Source: Neptunomonas japonica DSM 18939
GTDB lineage: Bacteria > Pseudomonadota > Gammaproteobacteria > Pseudomonadales > Balneatricaceae
Assembly: GCF_000422765.1 (NCBI RefSeq)
Contig: NZ_AUGR01000005.1
Coordinates: forward strand, 1-64,000
Direction: 5' to 3'
DNA: 64,000 bases
Under the pieces are notes generated by a model that saw only the letters and a program-made list of their open reading frames with translations, made no database searches and was not told the DNA's origin. Below, piece by piece: positions 1-8,771 of this stretch (position 1 is its first letter; every line of letters starts with the position of its first letter). Made by a program: the position numbers and the translations under genes.

Positions 1-1043
1 CCGGCTTCGCCTGCATCTTGAATGCCGTTAGCATTGCTATCTTCAAAGACTTTATCGCCAATGCTTGCTAGCGCCACGAGTCCCGCATCAACACTCTGAT
101 TTGATTCGCCTTCAGCCAAGGTAATTGTTGCCGTCATACCCGTAAGAGCATTGGCATCGCTGTCAGAATCATCTTGTGAATTAGCTGCGGCATCAGCAAT
201 AGTTAACACCATATCTTCAGGTGTTAAAAACTTAACTGAGTAGTCACCTGCTTTAAGGCCTGTAAATTGGTAATAGCCTGTTTCTACTTCTACAGTGCTG
301 TAATCGTCACCTGTTACCGTGCTTGATATCAAAGTACCGGCAGCATCGTATAACTCTACAACGACACCATCAACACCTAACTCGTTAGTGTCTTGAATGC
401 CGTCTAAATCAGCATCCAACCAAACATAGTTGCCTAATTTAGCGGACTGCAGCTGGATGATAAGTGGTTGCTGTACACCATCAGGGTCAACAACCATAGA
501 AAAGAAAGTATCAGAAGGAACAACATTAATGCCGCTATCTACTGCCGACTGAGATTGAGCAACAAGAAAAGCTACATCGCTTTGTTCTACGACTTGACGA
601 CCATTATCGGACAACACACCTGGGTTAATACCGACATTATATTCGGCAGGAGTAAACCCCATAACTTCCCAAATTGCTGCTTGCATTTCGCCATAATTAA
701 ATTGGCCAGCATATTTCGAATCTGAGGTGAAGTTCTGCGATAATAGCCAGTTTATTTGCGCTATCTGTGTATCAGTTATGCTACTAGTAACATCGGCAGC
801 CAGATAATTATTGATATCTTGCCCATCGCCAGCATCACCTTGATATTCACTAGGAGAAAAAGCAATAGGTATCTCAGGATGCAAGCAATAACCGTCATAA
901 GTCCCATTAGCTAAATTTGGGTTCGTGCTATCTGTAATAATTACATCCCAGAAACTGGGAGCTCCAAGATCCGGCTGTTCACCAAAACCAGTTCCTTCTT
1001 CATTCACAGCTGAAGAGGTTACTCGGATTGTCATAGTAGACAT
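1..1043 (-). CDS. SdrD-repeat surface/secreted protein with N-terminal thioester-like domain (partial)
   Basis: The open frame runs off the left edge, so only the first ~347 residues are visible. It starts at an ATG preceded by AAGGAA. There is no hydrophobic signal peptide. Residues ~30-130 contain Cys53 in a GYCLHP context and Gln121 in YGEMQAAIW, the spacing and setting of the Cys-Gln pair in TQXA/thioester adhesin domains (family knowledge). From ~residue 199 there is an SdrD B-like Ig domain (LGNYVWLDADLDGIQD), and a second begins near residue 324 (IGDKVFEDSNANGIQD). These are calcium-binding stalk repeats typical of adhesins. No Sec signal, plus T1SS genes upstream on the same strand, suggests type I secretion with the signal at the unseen C-terminus (inference). 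Thioester assignment is by motif only. Confidence 0.7.
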   Translation of the reverse strand, partial: MSTMTIRVTSSAVNEEGTGFGEQPDLGAPSFWDVIITDSTNPNLANGTYDGYCLHPEIPIAFSPSEYQGDAGDGQDINNYLAADVTSSITDTQIAQINWLLSQNFTSDSKYAGQFNYGEMQAAIWEVMGFTPAEYNVGINPGVLSDNGRQVVEQSDVAFLVAQSQSAVDSGINVVPSDTFFSMVVDPDGVQQPLIIQLQSAKLGNYVWLDADLDGIQDTNELGVDGVVVELYDAAGTLISSTVTGDDYSTVEVETGYYQFTGLKAGDYSVKFLTPEDMVLTIADAAANSQDDSDSDANALTGMTATITLAEGESNQSVDAGLVALASIGDKVFEDSNANGIQDAGEA

Positions 1044-1171
1044 AACAAAATTCCTTATCTTTAAAGTTTTAGCAAGTCCGATCTGGGTGTTAGCACTATT
1101 TGAACATTACAGCTTCACAAGCCAGTCGCATGCTCTCTAGTGCAGATACCTCTGAACCAGAGCGAGATAAT

Positions 1172-1196
1172 AAAGTGAGGCCGAAAGCCTCACTTT
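1172..1196 (-). terminator. Rho-independent-like hairpin after the PEP-CTERM mini-gene
   Basis: Perfect 10-bp stem (AAAGTGAGGC / GCCTCACTTT) with a 5-base loop, just downstream of the 50-codon minus-strand gene. On the minus strand it runs into a short T/A-rich stretch. Confidence 0.7.
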
Positions 1197-1206
1197 GTTG
1201 TGTACT

Positions 1207-1359
1207 TTATTTTTTCAAGCGACGAGCAATAATCATTGCAACTACACCAGCACCTAACAACGGCAACATACCTGGTTCAGGTACCTGGTTAAAAACAGGA
1301 GCAGCAATTACAGAAACAGAAGTAAGCATTAAAGCAGATCCAGCGATCAATTTTTTCAT
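1207..1359 (-). CDS. PEP-CTERM mini-protein, 50 aa
   Basis: A 50-codon gene opening MKKLIAGSALMLTS with a Sec signal peptide (probable cleavage after VIAA, residues ~17-20). Only about six residues (PVFNQ and one more) follow before VPEPG (residues 26-30), a hydrophobic segment (LPLLGAGVVAMIIA) and a basic tail RRLKK. That is the full PEP-CTERM sorting architecture with almost no passenger. A strong hairpin follows the stop. PEP-CTERM proteins are sorted by exosortase in exopolysaccharide-producing Gram-negatives; no exosortase is visible here. It lies between the T1SS genes and the SdrD-repeat gene, all on the minus strand. Function unknown. It could be a signalling or structural peptide, or a remnant of a longer protein, but the frame is intact with start, stop and terminator. 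Confidence 0.75.
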   Translation of the reverse strand: MKKLIAGSALMLTSVSVIAAPVFNQVPEPGMLPLLGAGVVAMIIARRLKK

Positions 1360-1805
1360 GTTAAAACACCTTTATTAAGTTGAGTATTTATCACCTACAG
1401 TCAAACGGCTGCGAGGTTTGTATCCAAGGTTCAATTTGATATAAACCTGGCTCCTGAAAGCGAACCACCACAAACAAGAATTAAACTATGCTGACTAAAG
1501 CAAGTTCCGTACCAAACAATACAAAGAACCTTAACACAACATAAACAAGCAACATTAACATAATATTAACTTTTAAAAACAATTACTTACAAATAAAAAC
1601 GAACGTTTTATTTAAATAAACTTTCAAACAAAAATCATTAATAATATGAAGATTTTATGCGAAAACTGCAGATGTAAAAAAACCTGACAGAACAGTCAAG
1701 CATTCTCAATGAAGGCGAAATAATAATAATGTTTAAAACAGACGTTTTATTTATCGGCCTGATTCAGAATGAATATTCAGGCCTTTAAGAAAGGAAAAAG
1801 GCTAG
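1360..1805. other. Intergenic, AT-rich, no gene seen
   Basis: About 450 bases without a credible coding frame on either strand. It should hold the promoter of the PEP-CTERM mini-gene and the 3' end of the T1SS operon. Around 1760-1785 an inverted pair GGCCTGA / TCAGGCC forms a stem-loop just beyond the membrane-fusion gene; it lacks a clear T-tract on the minus strand, so it is only a possible terminator. Two T/A-rich copies of the string ACGTTTTATTTA occur near 1610 and 1743. Confidence 0.5.
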
Positions 1806-3149
1806 CTACTCTTCTATAAATGAGCGCGCCACTGTGTCTACAAGAGGATCAGATAAGTACTGGAATAACGTCCGTTCACCGGTCTGCACAAAAACCTCAG
1901 CGGGCATTCCTGCAATAAGTTTCAAATCATTGCCTATTAAGTGCTGCAATCCTTCATCCGTTAACTCAATAATGGCAAGATAATAGGGTGCCTGAGTCGA
2001 ATCATTTGGATCTAGTATGCTATCCGCTGAAATATTAATTAACTTTCCATCAATCCGTGGCGTCTCTCTCATCTTGAACGCTGAGAAGCGAACATCAACA
2101 ACTTGCCCAATAGACAATCTATCAATATCAATCGGAGAAACTTTAGCTTCTATTATCAACCTGACGCCTTCAGGCACGATATCCATAAGCGTTTCACCTT
2201 CACCTATGACTCCGCCCACCGTATGCACGGCAAGCTCTAAAACGGTCCCTGTCTGGGGAGAACGAATCTGCGTACGCGACAAAGTATCCACCAGAGCCTG
2301 ACGCTGCTCAACCAACTGAAATAGACGCTCTTGTACCTCATCAACCTCTGAAGCAACTTCTCTTTGTAACTCTTTTTGCAACTGCAGAGCCTGCAGCTTA
2401 GAAGCCACTACTTCAGATTTTGTTGAGGCTATACTTGCAAGCAACTCACCAAGCTCACCACGGCTTTGCGCCACTTCACGGTAAATTTCACGCTCTCTGC
2501 CTTTTTCAGCAAAGCCTTTTTTCTCTAACGACTTCAAATCTTTCAACTGGTTTGAATAAGAATACACCAAGCGTTGACGGCTTTTTTTCTGAGCTTCGAG
2601 CCCTGTTAGCTGCGACTCTAATTGCTCTGCTTGTTGAGCATATAAAGCGAGTTCATTTTCATAGGACTCTTTACGCACGTTAAAAATTTGACGCTGTACC
2701 CCTACCGCTTCTTGAACACGTCGATCCTCTTGAAGGTCCATCAAATCTTGAGGGTATATGACTTCATTCAACTGATCACGCTGAGCAATCAAGCGAGCTT
2801 CACGCGCACGCGAAAGAATATACTGCCCTTGAACAACTTCTAACTGAGCCTTAGCCTGAGTATCATCAAGCACCATCAAGACCTGGCCCTTTTCAACAGA
2901 ATCCCCATCGCGCACCAAGACCGACTTAACAATGCCGCCTTGCAAATGCTGGACTGTCTTCTTGTTATTCTCTACACGAACTTTACCTTGTGCATGCGCT
3001 GCACTGGCAATCGGCGCAACAGCAGCCCATGTCCCCATACCAACAAATACGACAGCAATGATAAGGTACCCGATAAAAAGAAAGCGGCTATCATCGACAG
3101 CTTTTTCTAGATACTGTGTTGTTGCTTCTGTCTGCTTTACATCATTCAT
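1806..3149 (-). CDS. Type I secretion membrane fusion protein, HlyD/PrtE family
   Basis: 447 residues, normal for the family. There is a short cytoplasmic N-terminus, one membrane segment at ~22-44, a biotinyl-lipoyl half-domain (QGKVRVENNKKTVQHLQGG, ~54-72), a long periplasmic alpha-helical coiled coil rich in Q/E/L (~95-290), then the second lipoyl half and the beta-barrel domain (RSPQTGTVLELAVHTVGG). It bridges the inner-membrane ABC exporter and an outer-membrane TolC-like channel. It starts 2 bases after the ABC gene's stop, so the two are co-transcribed. No TolC homologue is in the window. Closest to the PrtE/AprE/RsaE type that serves proteases, lipases and RTX or adhesin substrates; the substrate could be the downstream SdrD-repeat protein (inference). 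Confidence 0.9.
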   Translation of the reverse strand: MNDVKQTEATTQYLEKAVDDSRFLFIGYLIIAVVFVGMGTWAAVAPIASAAHAQGKVRVENNKKTVQHLQGGIVKSVLVRDGDSVEKGQVLMVLDDTQAKAQLEVVQGQYILSRAREARLIAQRDQLNEVIYPQDLMDLQEDRRVQEAVGVQRQIFNVRKESYENELALYAQQAEQLESQLTGLEAQKKSRQRLVYSYSNQLKDLKSLEKKGFAEKGREREIYREVAQSRGELGELLASIASTKSEVVASKLQALQLQKELQREVASEVDEVQERLFQLVEQRQALVDTLSRTQIRSPQTGTVLELAVHTVGGVIGEGETLMDIVPEGVRLIIEAKVSPIDIDRLSIGQVVDVRFSAFKMRETPRIDGKLINISADSILDPNDSTQAPYYLAIIELTDEGLQHLIGNDLKLIAGMPAEVFVQTGERTLFQYLSDPLVDTVARSFIEE

Positions 3150-3151
3150 AA

Positions 3152-4906
3152 TTAATTCTCGAGAACCGCATTTTCAGATACAGGCTTAGCCAAAACTTTA
3201 GCCGCAGGCTGCGGCGTACTGAGTTTTTCCATAACAACAGCAGCATTATCAAATGCAACCAAGCTACCGTTTGAAAGCACCATCACCTTATCCACCAGCT
3301 GTAATAAGTTATTACGATGCGTCACAACCACCAATGTTGAACCAATAGCTTTAAGACTACGGATAGCATTTGCCAAGGCCGAATCACCCTCCGTATCAAG
3401 GTTTGAGTTAGGTTCATCCAGCACAACTAATTTTGGCTCTCCATACAATGCCCTCGCTAATGCGACACGTTGACGCTGCCCTGCCGACAATAAGTGTGCT
3501 GTTATTTTTGTGGCATACCCATCAGCCAGCTGTAAAATCATTTGATGTACACCCGCAGCCATAGCAGCGGCAACCACTTTGTCTGAGTCAACCTGACCAA
3601 AACGAGCAATATTCTCACTCACAGTACCTTCGAGCAGCTCTATATCTTGAGGAAGATAACCAATGTGCTCACCTAAAACTTCACGGTCCCACTGGTTCAT
3701 CTCAGCACCATCAAGGCGAATAGCGCCTCTTGTTGTTGGGTATATACCTAACATGGCACGGATCAGTGTCGACTTCCCCGCCGCACTTGGGCCAATAACA
3801 GCAACCGATGTCCCAGGCTCAATTTTGAAGCTAATATCCTGCAAAACAGGCTCTGTACTAGTACCAAGCGCAACAACGACTTTCTTAAATTCCACCAACC
3901 CCTGAGGAGGAGGAAGTGGCATCGGAGGCTCTATCGCTTTAGAGTCCTCAAGCAGGCTCGTTAAACGCGCATACGCACTTCTTGCACCCAAAAAGCTTTT
4001 CCACGAATTGATAAGCTGATCTATCGGAGCCAGAGCTCGCCCTAACAAAATAGAACCGGCAATCACTGTTCCGCTAGAGATATCTCCCTGAATCGCCAAA
4101 TACGCACCTAAACCCAGCATTAAAGACTGCATAGTGGTTCTAAAGGTCTTGGATATTGTTGTAATCAACCCGCCTTGACGGCTCGCCTTAGTTTGTAATT
4201 CAAGTAGCTGGTCCTGTTTTTGCTGCCAACGCGCACGTAACCGTGGAAGCATCCCCATGGCTTCAATAACTTCTGAATTACGCAAGTTCAGCTGCGTTTC
4301 TTGTGTGTTTTCAATATTGAGTTTATTAGCATCTTGAATATCACCGCGTGTAATTCGCTCATTAACGACAGCAAGAATAATCAAAAAGATAGCAGCAGCT
4401 AGCGCAATGCTTCCCATTAAAGGATGAAAAAGATAAACAACACCAAGGTAAATAGGCAGCCAAGGCGCATCAAACAGCGTTAAAAGGCTAGCGCCACCCA
4501 AGAATTGACGCAGTGTCAATAAATCTGACAAAGGCTGCGCAGTAGCAACACTGCCGCCAGAAGCCAACGCCTGATGAAACAAAGAATCAAATACGCGTGG
4601 CCCTAACGTTTTTTCTAAGCGATTACCCGTCACTATCAATACCTGTGACCTAACCCATTCAAGCGTTCCCATCACCAGAAACAGAAACACCAATAAAAGC
4701 GTCAGCATTAGCAGTGTTGATTCACTGTTACTCGTTAAAACACGATCATAAACTTCGAGCATGTAGATAACAGGCGCTAACATCAAAATGTTAATGCAAA
4801 AGCTAAAAATCCCTGTTGATATAAAGGAAGTACGAGAAGCCGATAATGCCTGATATAACTCAGATTTTTCCACAGATTCTTTTGAGTTGTGTGACTGTGA
4901 TTTCAT
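3152..4906 (-). CDS. Type I secretion ABC transporter, PrtD/AprD family
   Basis: 584 residues: an N-terminal membrane domain with six predicted helices (~25-310) and a C-terminal nucleotide-binding domain (~335-560). Walker A is GPSAAGKST, the signature is LSAGQRQR (second Gly of LSGGQ replaced by Ala), Walker B is LVVLDEPNSNLD, and the switch is VVTHR. It has no N-terminal C39 peptidase or C39-like domain, which fits PrtD-type exporters of proteins with uncleaved C-terminal signals. First gene of a two-gene operon with the membrane fusion protein. About 270 bases separate it from the divergent ppk2 gene, so promoters of both should lie there. Confidence 0.9.
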   Translation of the reverse strand: MKSQSHNSKESVEKSELYQALSASRTSFISTGIFSFCINILMLAPVIYMLEVYDRVLTSNSESTLLMLTLLLVFLFLVMGTLEWVRSQVLIVTGNRLEKTLGPRVFDSLFHQALASGGSVATAQPLSDLLTLRQFLGGASLLTLFDAPWLPIYLGVVYLFHPLMGSIALAAAIFLIILAVVNERITRGDIQDANKLNIENTQETQLNLRNSEVIEAMGMLPRLRARWQQKQDQLLELQTKASRQGGLITTISKTFRTTMQSLMLGLGAYLAIQGDISSGTVIAGSILLGRALAPIDQLINSWKSFLGARSAYARLTSLLEDSKAIEPPMPLPPPQGLVEFKKVVVALGTSTEPVLQDISFKIEPGTSVAVIGPSAAGKSTLIRAMLGIYPTTRGAIRLDGAEMNQWDREVLGEHIGYLPQDIELLEGTVSENIARFGQVDSDKVVAAAMAAGVHQMILQLADGYATKITAHLLSAGQRQRVALARALYGEPKLVVLDEPNSNLDTEGDSALANAIRSLKAIGSTLVVVTHRNNLLQLVDKVMVLSNGSLVAFDNAAVVMEKLSTPQPAAKVLAKPVSENAVLEN

Positions 4907-5176
4907 AGCTTAACTGGATTCCATGCTTTGGTCAGATGAGTGCAAATTACTATAAACATATATTTACTCGGTACTTTTTATAAACAGCTTAGCACCAACA
5001 AAAAAACAAACTATATCGAGACTGGAACTGAATACAAAAATATTTCTACATTTACCTATAAAAAATGACATTTCGTAACATTTATATCAAATATCACTAA
5101 ATGAGTGACTCGGATCAAAGGATTTGTCACTAGAGAGAGGATAATTATTAATTATAAACAACCTTCAAAGGAGACA

Positions 5177-6076
5177 ATGATGGATGATCTGGTAAAAGCA
5201 CCCCCGCAAGAAGCTATTGAAACACTTGAGACTGCATCTGAGCTGAATGACTCAGCATCAGCAAAAAAGAAAGAAAAAAAGAAAGCCAATACTCAAGAGC
5301 GAATCTCCCGAAAAGAGTACGAAGCCACTAAAAAAGACCTACAAATTGAGCTACTCAAAATGCAGAGCTGGGCGCGTGAAACCGGGGAGCGAATTGTCAT
5401 CCTATTTGAAGGTCGTGATGCCGCAGGTAAAGGGGGAACAATTAAGCGCTTTATGGAACACTTAAACCCTCGTGGTGCTCGAGTTATCGCTCTAGAAAAA
5501 CCAACCGAAGAAGAGAAAGGACAGTGGTACTACCAGCGCTATGTTAAACACCTCCCAACCAAGGGAGATATTCTTCTGTTTGACCGCTCTTGGTATAACC
5601 GGGCAGGCGTTGAAAGAGTTATGAATTTTTGCTCTCCAGCCGAGTATCTTGAATTTATGCGCCAAACACCTGACTTTGAACGCATGCTGGTTCGTAGCGG
5701 CATAAGACTTTATAAGTTCTGGTTTTCAGTTAGCCGAGATGAGCAATTCGAACGATTTCAGGCTCGTAAAGTTGCCCCACTGAAGCAATGGAAATTATCC
5801 CCGATTGATCTTGCATCACTTGATAAGTGGGATGCATACACAGAAGCCAAAGAAGCGATGTTCTTTTACTCTGATACCGCAGATGCACCGTGGACTGTTA
5901 TCAAATCAGATGATAAAAAACGCGCACGCATTAATGCCATGCGCTTTGTCTTGAACTCGCTCCCTTACCCCAACAAAAATCCAGATATCGATCTAACACC
6001 TGATCCACTTATTGTTGGTAATGCGCGCGATATTCATGAGCAAGATGAACATATTTTCTTGCCTGACAATACATAA
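5177..6076 (+). CDS. ppk2: Polyphosphate kinase 2
   Basis: About 299 residues. It transfers phosphate between polyphosphate and nucleoside diphosphates (PPK2 family, P-loop kinase fold). Walker A GRDAAGKG lies near residues 79-86, followed by GTIKRF; the lid and Walker B region reads LLFDRSWYNRAGVERVM. One PPK2 domain with a charged Lys/Glu-rich N-terminal extension, as in class I enzymes. A longer frame begins at a GTG at 5105, but AAAGGAGA directly before the tandem ATGs at 5177/5180 points to the later start. It is followed 15 bases later by a small unknown gene that is probably co-transcribed. Whether it makes GTP/ATP or polyphosphate cannot be read from the sequence. Confidence 0.93.
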   Translation: MMDDLVKAPPQEAIETLETASELNDSASAKKKEKKKANTQERISRKEYEATKKDLQIELLKMQSWARETGERIVILFEGRDAAGKGGTIKRFMEHLNPRGARVIALEKPTEEEKGQWYYQRYVKHLPTKGDILLFDRSWYNRAGVERVMNFCSPAEYLEFMRQTPDFERMLVRSGIRLYKFWFSVSRDEQFERFQARKVAPLKQWKLSPIDLASLDKWDAYTEAKEAMFFYSDTADAPWTVIKSDDKKRARINAMRFVLNSLPYPNKNPDIDLTPDPLIVGNARDIHEQDEHIFLPDNT

Positions 6077-6091
6077 CACGGAGGTAGTATC

Positions 6092-6319
6092 ATGTCTCAG
6101 AAGCAAACTCAGCACTCGCATAATGTTGTTGAATCCTTTAAAGGAAAATTATCAACAGAGCTGCAAAGCCAGATTGGCGAATCGAATTTTTCAGCATTAG
6201 AATTGATTGTAGAATCAGCTATCAGCACCGCTGTGCTTGAAGAGCTTGAAAAAGCAGCCGATCGTGTCGAAAAACTATCACATGATATCCGTAATTTTGC
6301 AGAAAGCTATGATAGCTAG
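6092..6319 (+). CDS. Small conserved-looking protein downstream of ppk2
   Basis: 75 residues, not recognised. A good ribosome binding site (GGAGG, 7 bases before the ATG) and 15-base spacing from ppk2 support a real, co-expressed gene. The composition is hydrophilic and mostly helical, with acidic and Leu-rich heptad-like stretches (LEELEKAADRVEKLSHDIR), no membrane segment and no cysteine. It may be a small accessory or regulatory protein of PPK2, but that rests only on position. A GC-rich inverted pair (GGGCTG / CAGCCC, ~6334-6364) follows the stop. Confidence 0.65.
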   Translation: MSQKQTQHSHNVVESFKGKLSTELQSQIGESNFSALELIVESAISTAVLEELEKAADRVEKLSHDIRNFAESYDS

Positions 6320-6577
6320 ACGTTAGAAAAAGGGGGCTGCTCACAAACCACTCGTGCTCAGCCCTCCCTCCTCTAATTGCATCACAAAAAACCACCCTGT
6401 AAACTTCTCTTCTCGTTACTCACATGCCTATAAAAAGGTAAACGGGAAGAATAGAGTGCATTACTCTGGCTACAATACTCAATAACGCACTCGTTTTAAC
6501 ACATTGAAAACATGCTCTCTAAGCTAGGTTAGGCTAAAGCCCTCAACTCTCAAAAATAGAGCAATGGGAAAACAGTA

Positions 6578-7141
6578 ATGGCTGACAGATTAACTCGGAT
6601 TTACACACGCACAGGCGACAAGGGTTCAACGGGACTGGCAGATGGGCGCCGTGTCTCTAAAACATCAGAGCGTATTGAAACGCTGGGAGACATTGATGAA
6701 CTCAATTCTGTTTTGGGCGTACTGCGGGCAGAGCTAGTCGCTGAGGACCCACTGTCTGTCATCTTTTTCCAATTGCAGAATGACCTCTTCGACTTGGGCG
6801 GTGAGATAGCTATGGCTAATCCCGATTATCAAGCGATAACACCTGAGATGATCGGTGAACTAGAAAGCCACCTTGACGACTTAAATGAGCAATTACCACC
6901 ATTAACAGAATTCATACTGCCAGGCGGCAGTCGTAGCGCAGCCTACTGCCACCAAGGAAGAAGCATCTGCCGTCGTGCAGAGCGCCAAATGATTCGCTTA
7001 TGCAATGCTGAAGAACAGAACTCGGCAGGAGCAATCTATCTTAACCGCTTATCAGACCTGCTCTTTGTCTGCGCCAGAATCTTAGCTCGCAGAGCAGGAG
7101 CAACAGAAGTACTTTGGCAGCCGAGAAACAAACCAAAATAG
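6578..7141 (+). CDS. Cob(I)alamin adenosyltransferase, PduO type
   Basis: 187 residues. It transfers adenosyl from ATP to cob(I)alamin or cobyrinate to make coenzyme B12. The N-terminal ATP-binding signature RIYTRTGDKGSTGLADG is intact, as are the GDIDELNS motif and the C-terminal RAERQ...NRLSDLLF helix typical of the PduO/MMAB family. Its ATG follows a short AT-rich leader; no B12-riboswitch box was seen in front of it. A BtuF-like B12-binding protein is encoded about 1.6 kb away on the other strand, which supports a cobalamin theme for this stretch. Confidence 0.92.
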   Translation: MADRLTRIYTRTGDKGSTGLADGRRVSKTSERIETLGDIDELNSVLGVLRAELVAEDPLSVIFFQLQNDLFDLGGEIAMANPDYQAITPEMIGELESHLDDLNEQLPPLTEFILPGGSRSAAYCHQGRSICRRAERQMIRLCNAEEQNSAGAIYLNRLSDLLFVCARILARRAGATEVLWQPRNKPK

Positions 7142-7179
7142 CAGCCTAAGATTGTATTATTAAAGACTTACTAGCAGCG

Positions 7180-8694
7180 CTATGCCTTATGGGACAGGGC
7201 TATTTTGGATTGAATCACAAACTGGTTAAAACAAGTGAAATCCTTGTCTTCAAGGGGTTTATCTACGCGGTCAGCATAAAATAAACCAATAGCTTTGCCG
7301 CGTATCACCACAGGCGCAATAACCATCCCACTAGGCCCAACCTCTTTTATAAACGCCGCGGGTAAACGCTCTTTCCAGCCCGGTTCGTTTAAATCAGACA
7401 CCAGCAGTGTCATCTCCTTCTTAATCACATGATAAAACAATCGCAAGTCTGATTCTTTTCTCTGTGGAGTAAAAAACTGCTCTAATGATTCCAATGAATC
7501 ACCTTCGGCAATTTTCATACTCAGCATAGGAGGCGACTGGCGGTAAAGGCAAAACATAACACGCTCATAAGAAGTACACGCCTTAATCCCCTCAATTACG
7601 AGCGACAAAATATCGTGGGCCGACCCTTTCTCTGCTGTTAGTTCAGCCAAGCGGTTTAAGAAGTAAAGCTGCTTACCCGAACTCTCATCTCTTCTCTTAG
7701 GCGCTTTCACACCAGTATGTTCTGATTCAACCAACTGATTACGCGAATGAAAGAAATAAGCCGTACGGCGAATACACTCATCTAAACGAGGTTCGCCAGT
7801 TTCTTGCATGACAGGTACAAGTCCCTGCAAATCAATACCGTATTCTTCAACCATATTTGCAGAGAGCTTACAGGCATCTTCAAAACAGCTTTCCACATCC
7901 TGATCCTGCAATGAAAAGTCATCTCTTAACGCTGTACTCAACTGCTCAATGCTTTGTTCATGGCTCAGTTCACCGTATATCTTTTCAATTAACGTGTGAC
8001 TGAAAGAAACCAGTAAATGTTGCTTATGTATTAGATGGTCAGACTCTTCAGCTGTCATCTCATCCATGGTTTTTACTACCGAAGGAGGAAACCCCCAACT
8101 TTGCGCAAGATCCTGCCCAATATCACTGAACTGTCCACCCAGCGTTGATAATTGAATACTGCTCCAAGACTTCTCTCCAGCTACTCTGGCGGCACACATC
8201 TCTTGATAAACAGCCGGCATCGTACTGGCAATAATGATTTCACCAAGGTTGAACAGCAAACCGCACAAAAAGGTTTCTTCAATATCTCTCACGCCGGCTT
8301 TAGCCGCTAACTCTCTTGCCATCGACGCATTAAGAAAAGCACGCAACAATAGTTTTTCTATATTTGAATCGGGATAAGCCTCTGTAAAACTCTCGATTAA
8401 CTTAAGTGAGATACACAGATTTTTGATTCGGTTAAATCCAAGAAGCACTACAGCACGAGAGATAACCGTTACGTTCCCCATACCTCGGTTAAACTCTGGC
8501 GTATTAGCGATACGTAGTAATTTGGCAGATAAGTTAGCATCTTTCATAACTGCCATAGCCAGCACCATCGCATCACTTTCTGGTGAACGGCTGAGTTCTT
8601 GAATACGGTTCAGTGTGGCACTGAATACAGGCAGGTCCCCTCCATGGCCTAACTGTGTATGGATGTTCTTTAATGTTTCTTGATATTTGATCAC
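7180..8694 (-). CDS. HDOD-domain and GAF-domain signalling protein
   Basis: 504 residues. The HDOD domain (~15-230; LPVFSATLNRIQELS, DANLSAKLLRIANTPEFN, AVVLLGFNRIKNL) is a catalytically inactive relative of HD phosphohydrolases found in signalling proteins. A helical linker follows, then a GAF-like sensor domain (~345-500; LNRLAELTAEKGSAHDILSLV, GKAIGLFYADR). No signal peptide or membrane segment, so cytoplasmic. Such proteins often tie into c-di-GMP, motility or stress signalling, but no output partner is adjacent. Convergent with the adenosyltransferase gene; monocistronic or paired with btuF upstream. Confidence 0.85.
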   Translation of the reverse strand: MIKYQETLKNIHTQLGHGGDLPVFSATLNRIQELSRSPESDAMVLAMAVMKDANLSAKLLRIANTPEFNRGMGNVTVISRAVVLLGFNRIKNLCISLKLIESFTEAYPDSNIEKLLLRAFLNASMARELAAKAGVRDIEETFLCGLLFNLGEIIIASTMPAVYQEMCAARVAGEKSWSSIQLSTLGGQFSDIGQDLAQSWGFPPSVVKTMDEMTAEESDHLIHKQHLLVSFSHTLIEKIYGELSHEQSIEQLSTALRDDFSLQDQDVESCFEDACKLSANMVEEYGIDLQGLVPVMQETGEPRLDECIRRTAYFFHSRNQLVESEHTGVKAPKRRDESSGKQLYFLNRLAELTAEKGSAHDILSLVIEGIKACTSYERVMFCLYRQSPPMLSMKIAEGDSLESLEQFFTPQRKESDLRLFYHVIKKEMTLLVSDLNEPGWKERLPAAFIKEVGPSGMVIAPVVIRGKAIGLFYADRVDKPLEDKDFTCFNQFVIQSKIALSHKA

Positions 8695-8771
8695 AATAAC
8701 CCTACTACGAGCGATGTATTAATAGAGTAGTCAATAACAACGGGTAAGGGAAATCCACACAGAAAAACTAG

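Noticed and set aside
468-1140. Two plus-strand frames at the left edge
   Set aside because: The minus strand has one continuous frame with recognisable SdrD repeats; the plus frames are its shadow.
1100-1378. 92-codon plus-strand frame over the PEP-CTERM mini-gene
   Set aside because: It is the complement of the minus-strand gene and crosses its terminator hairpin.
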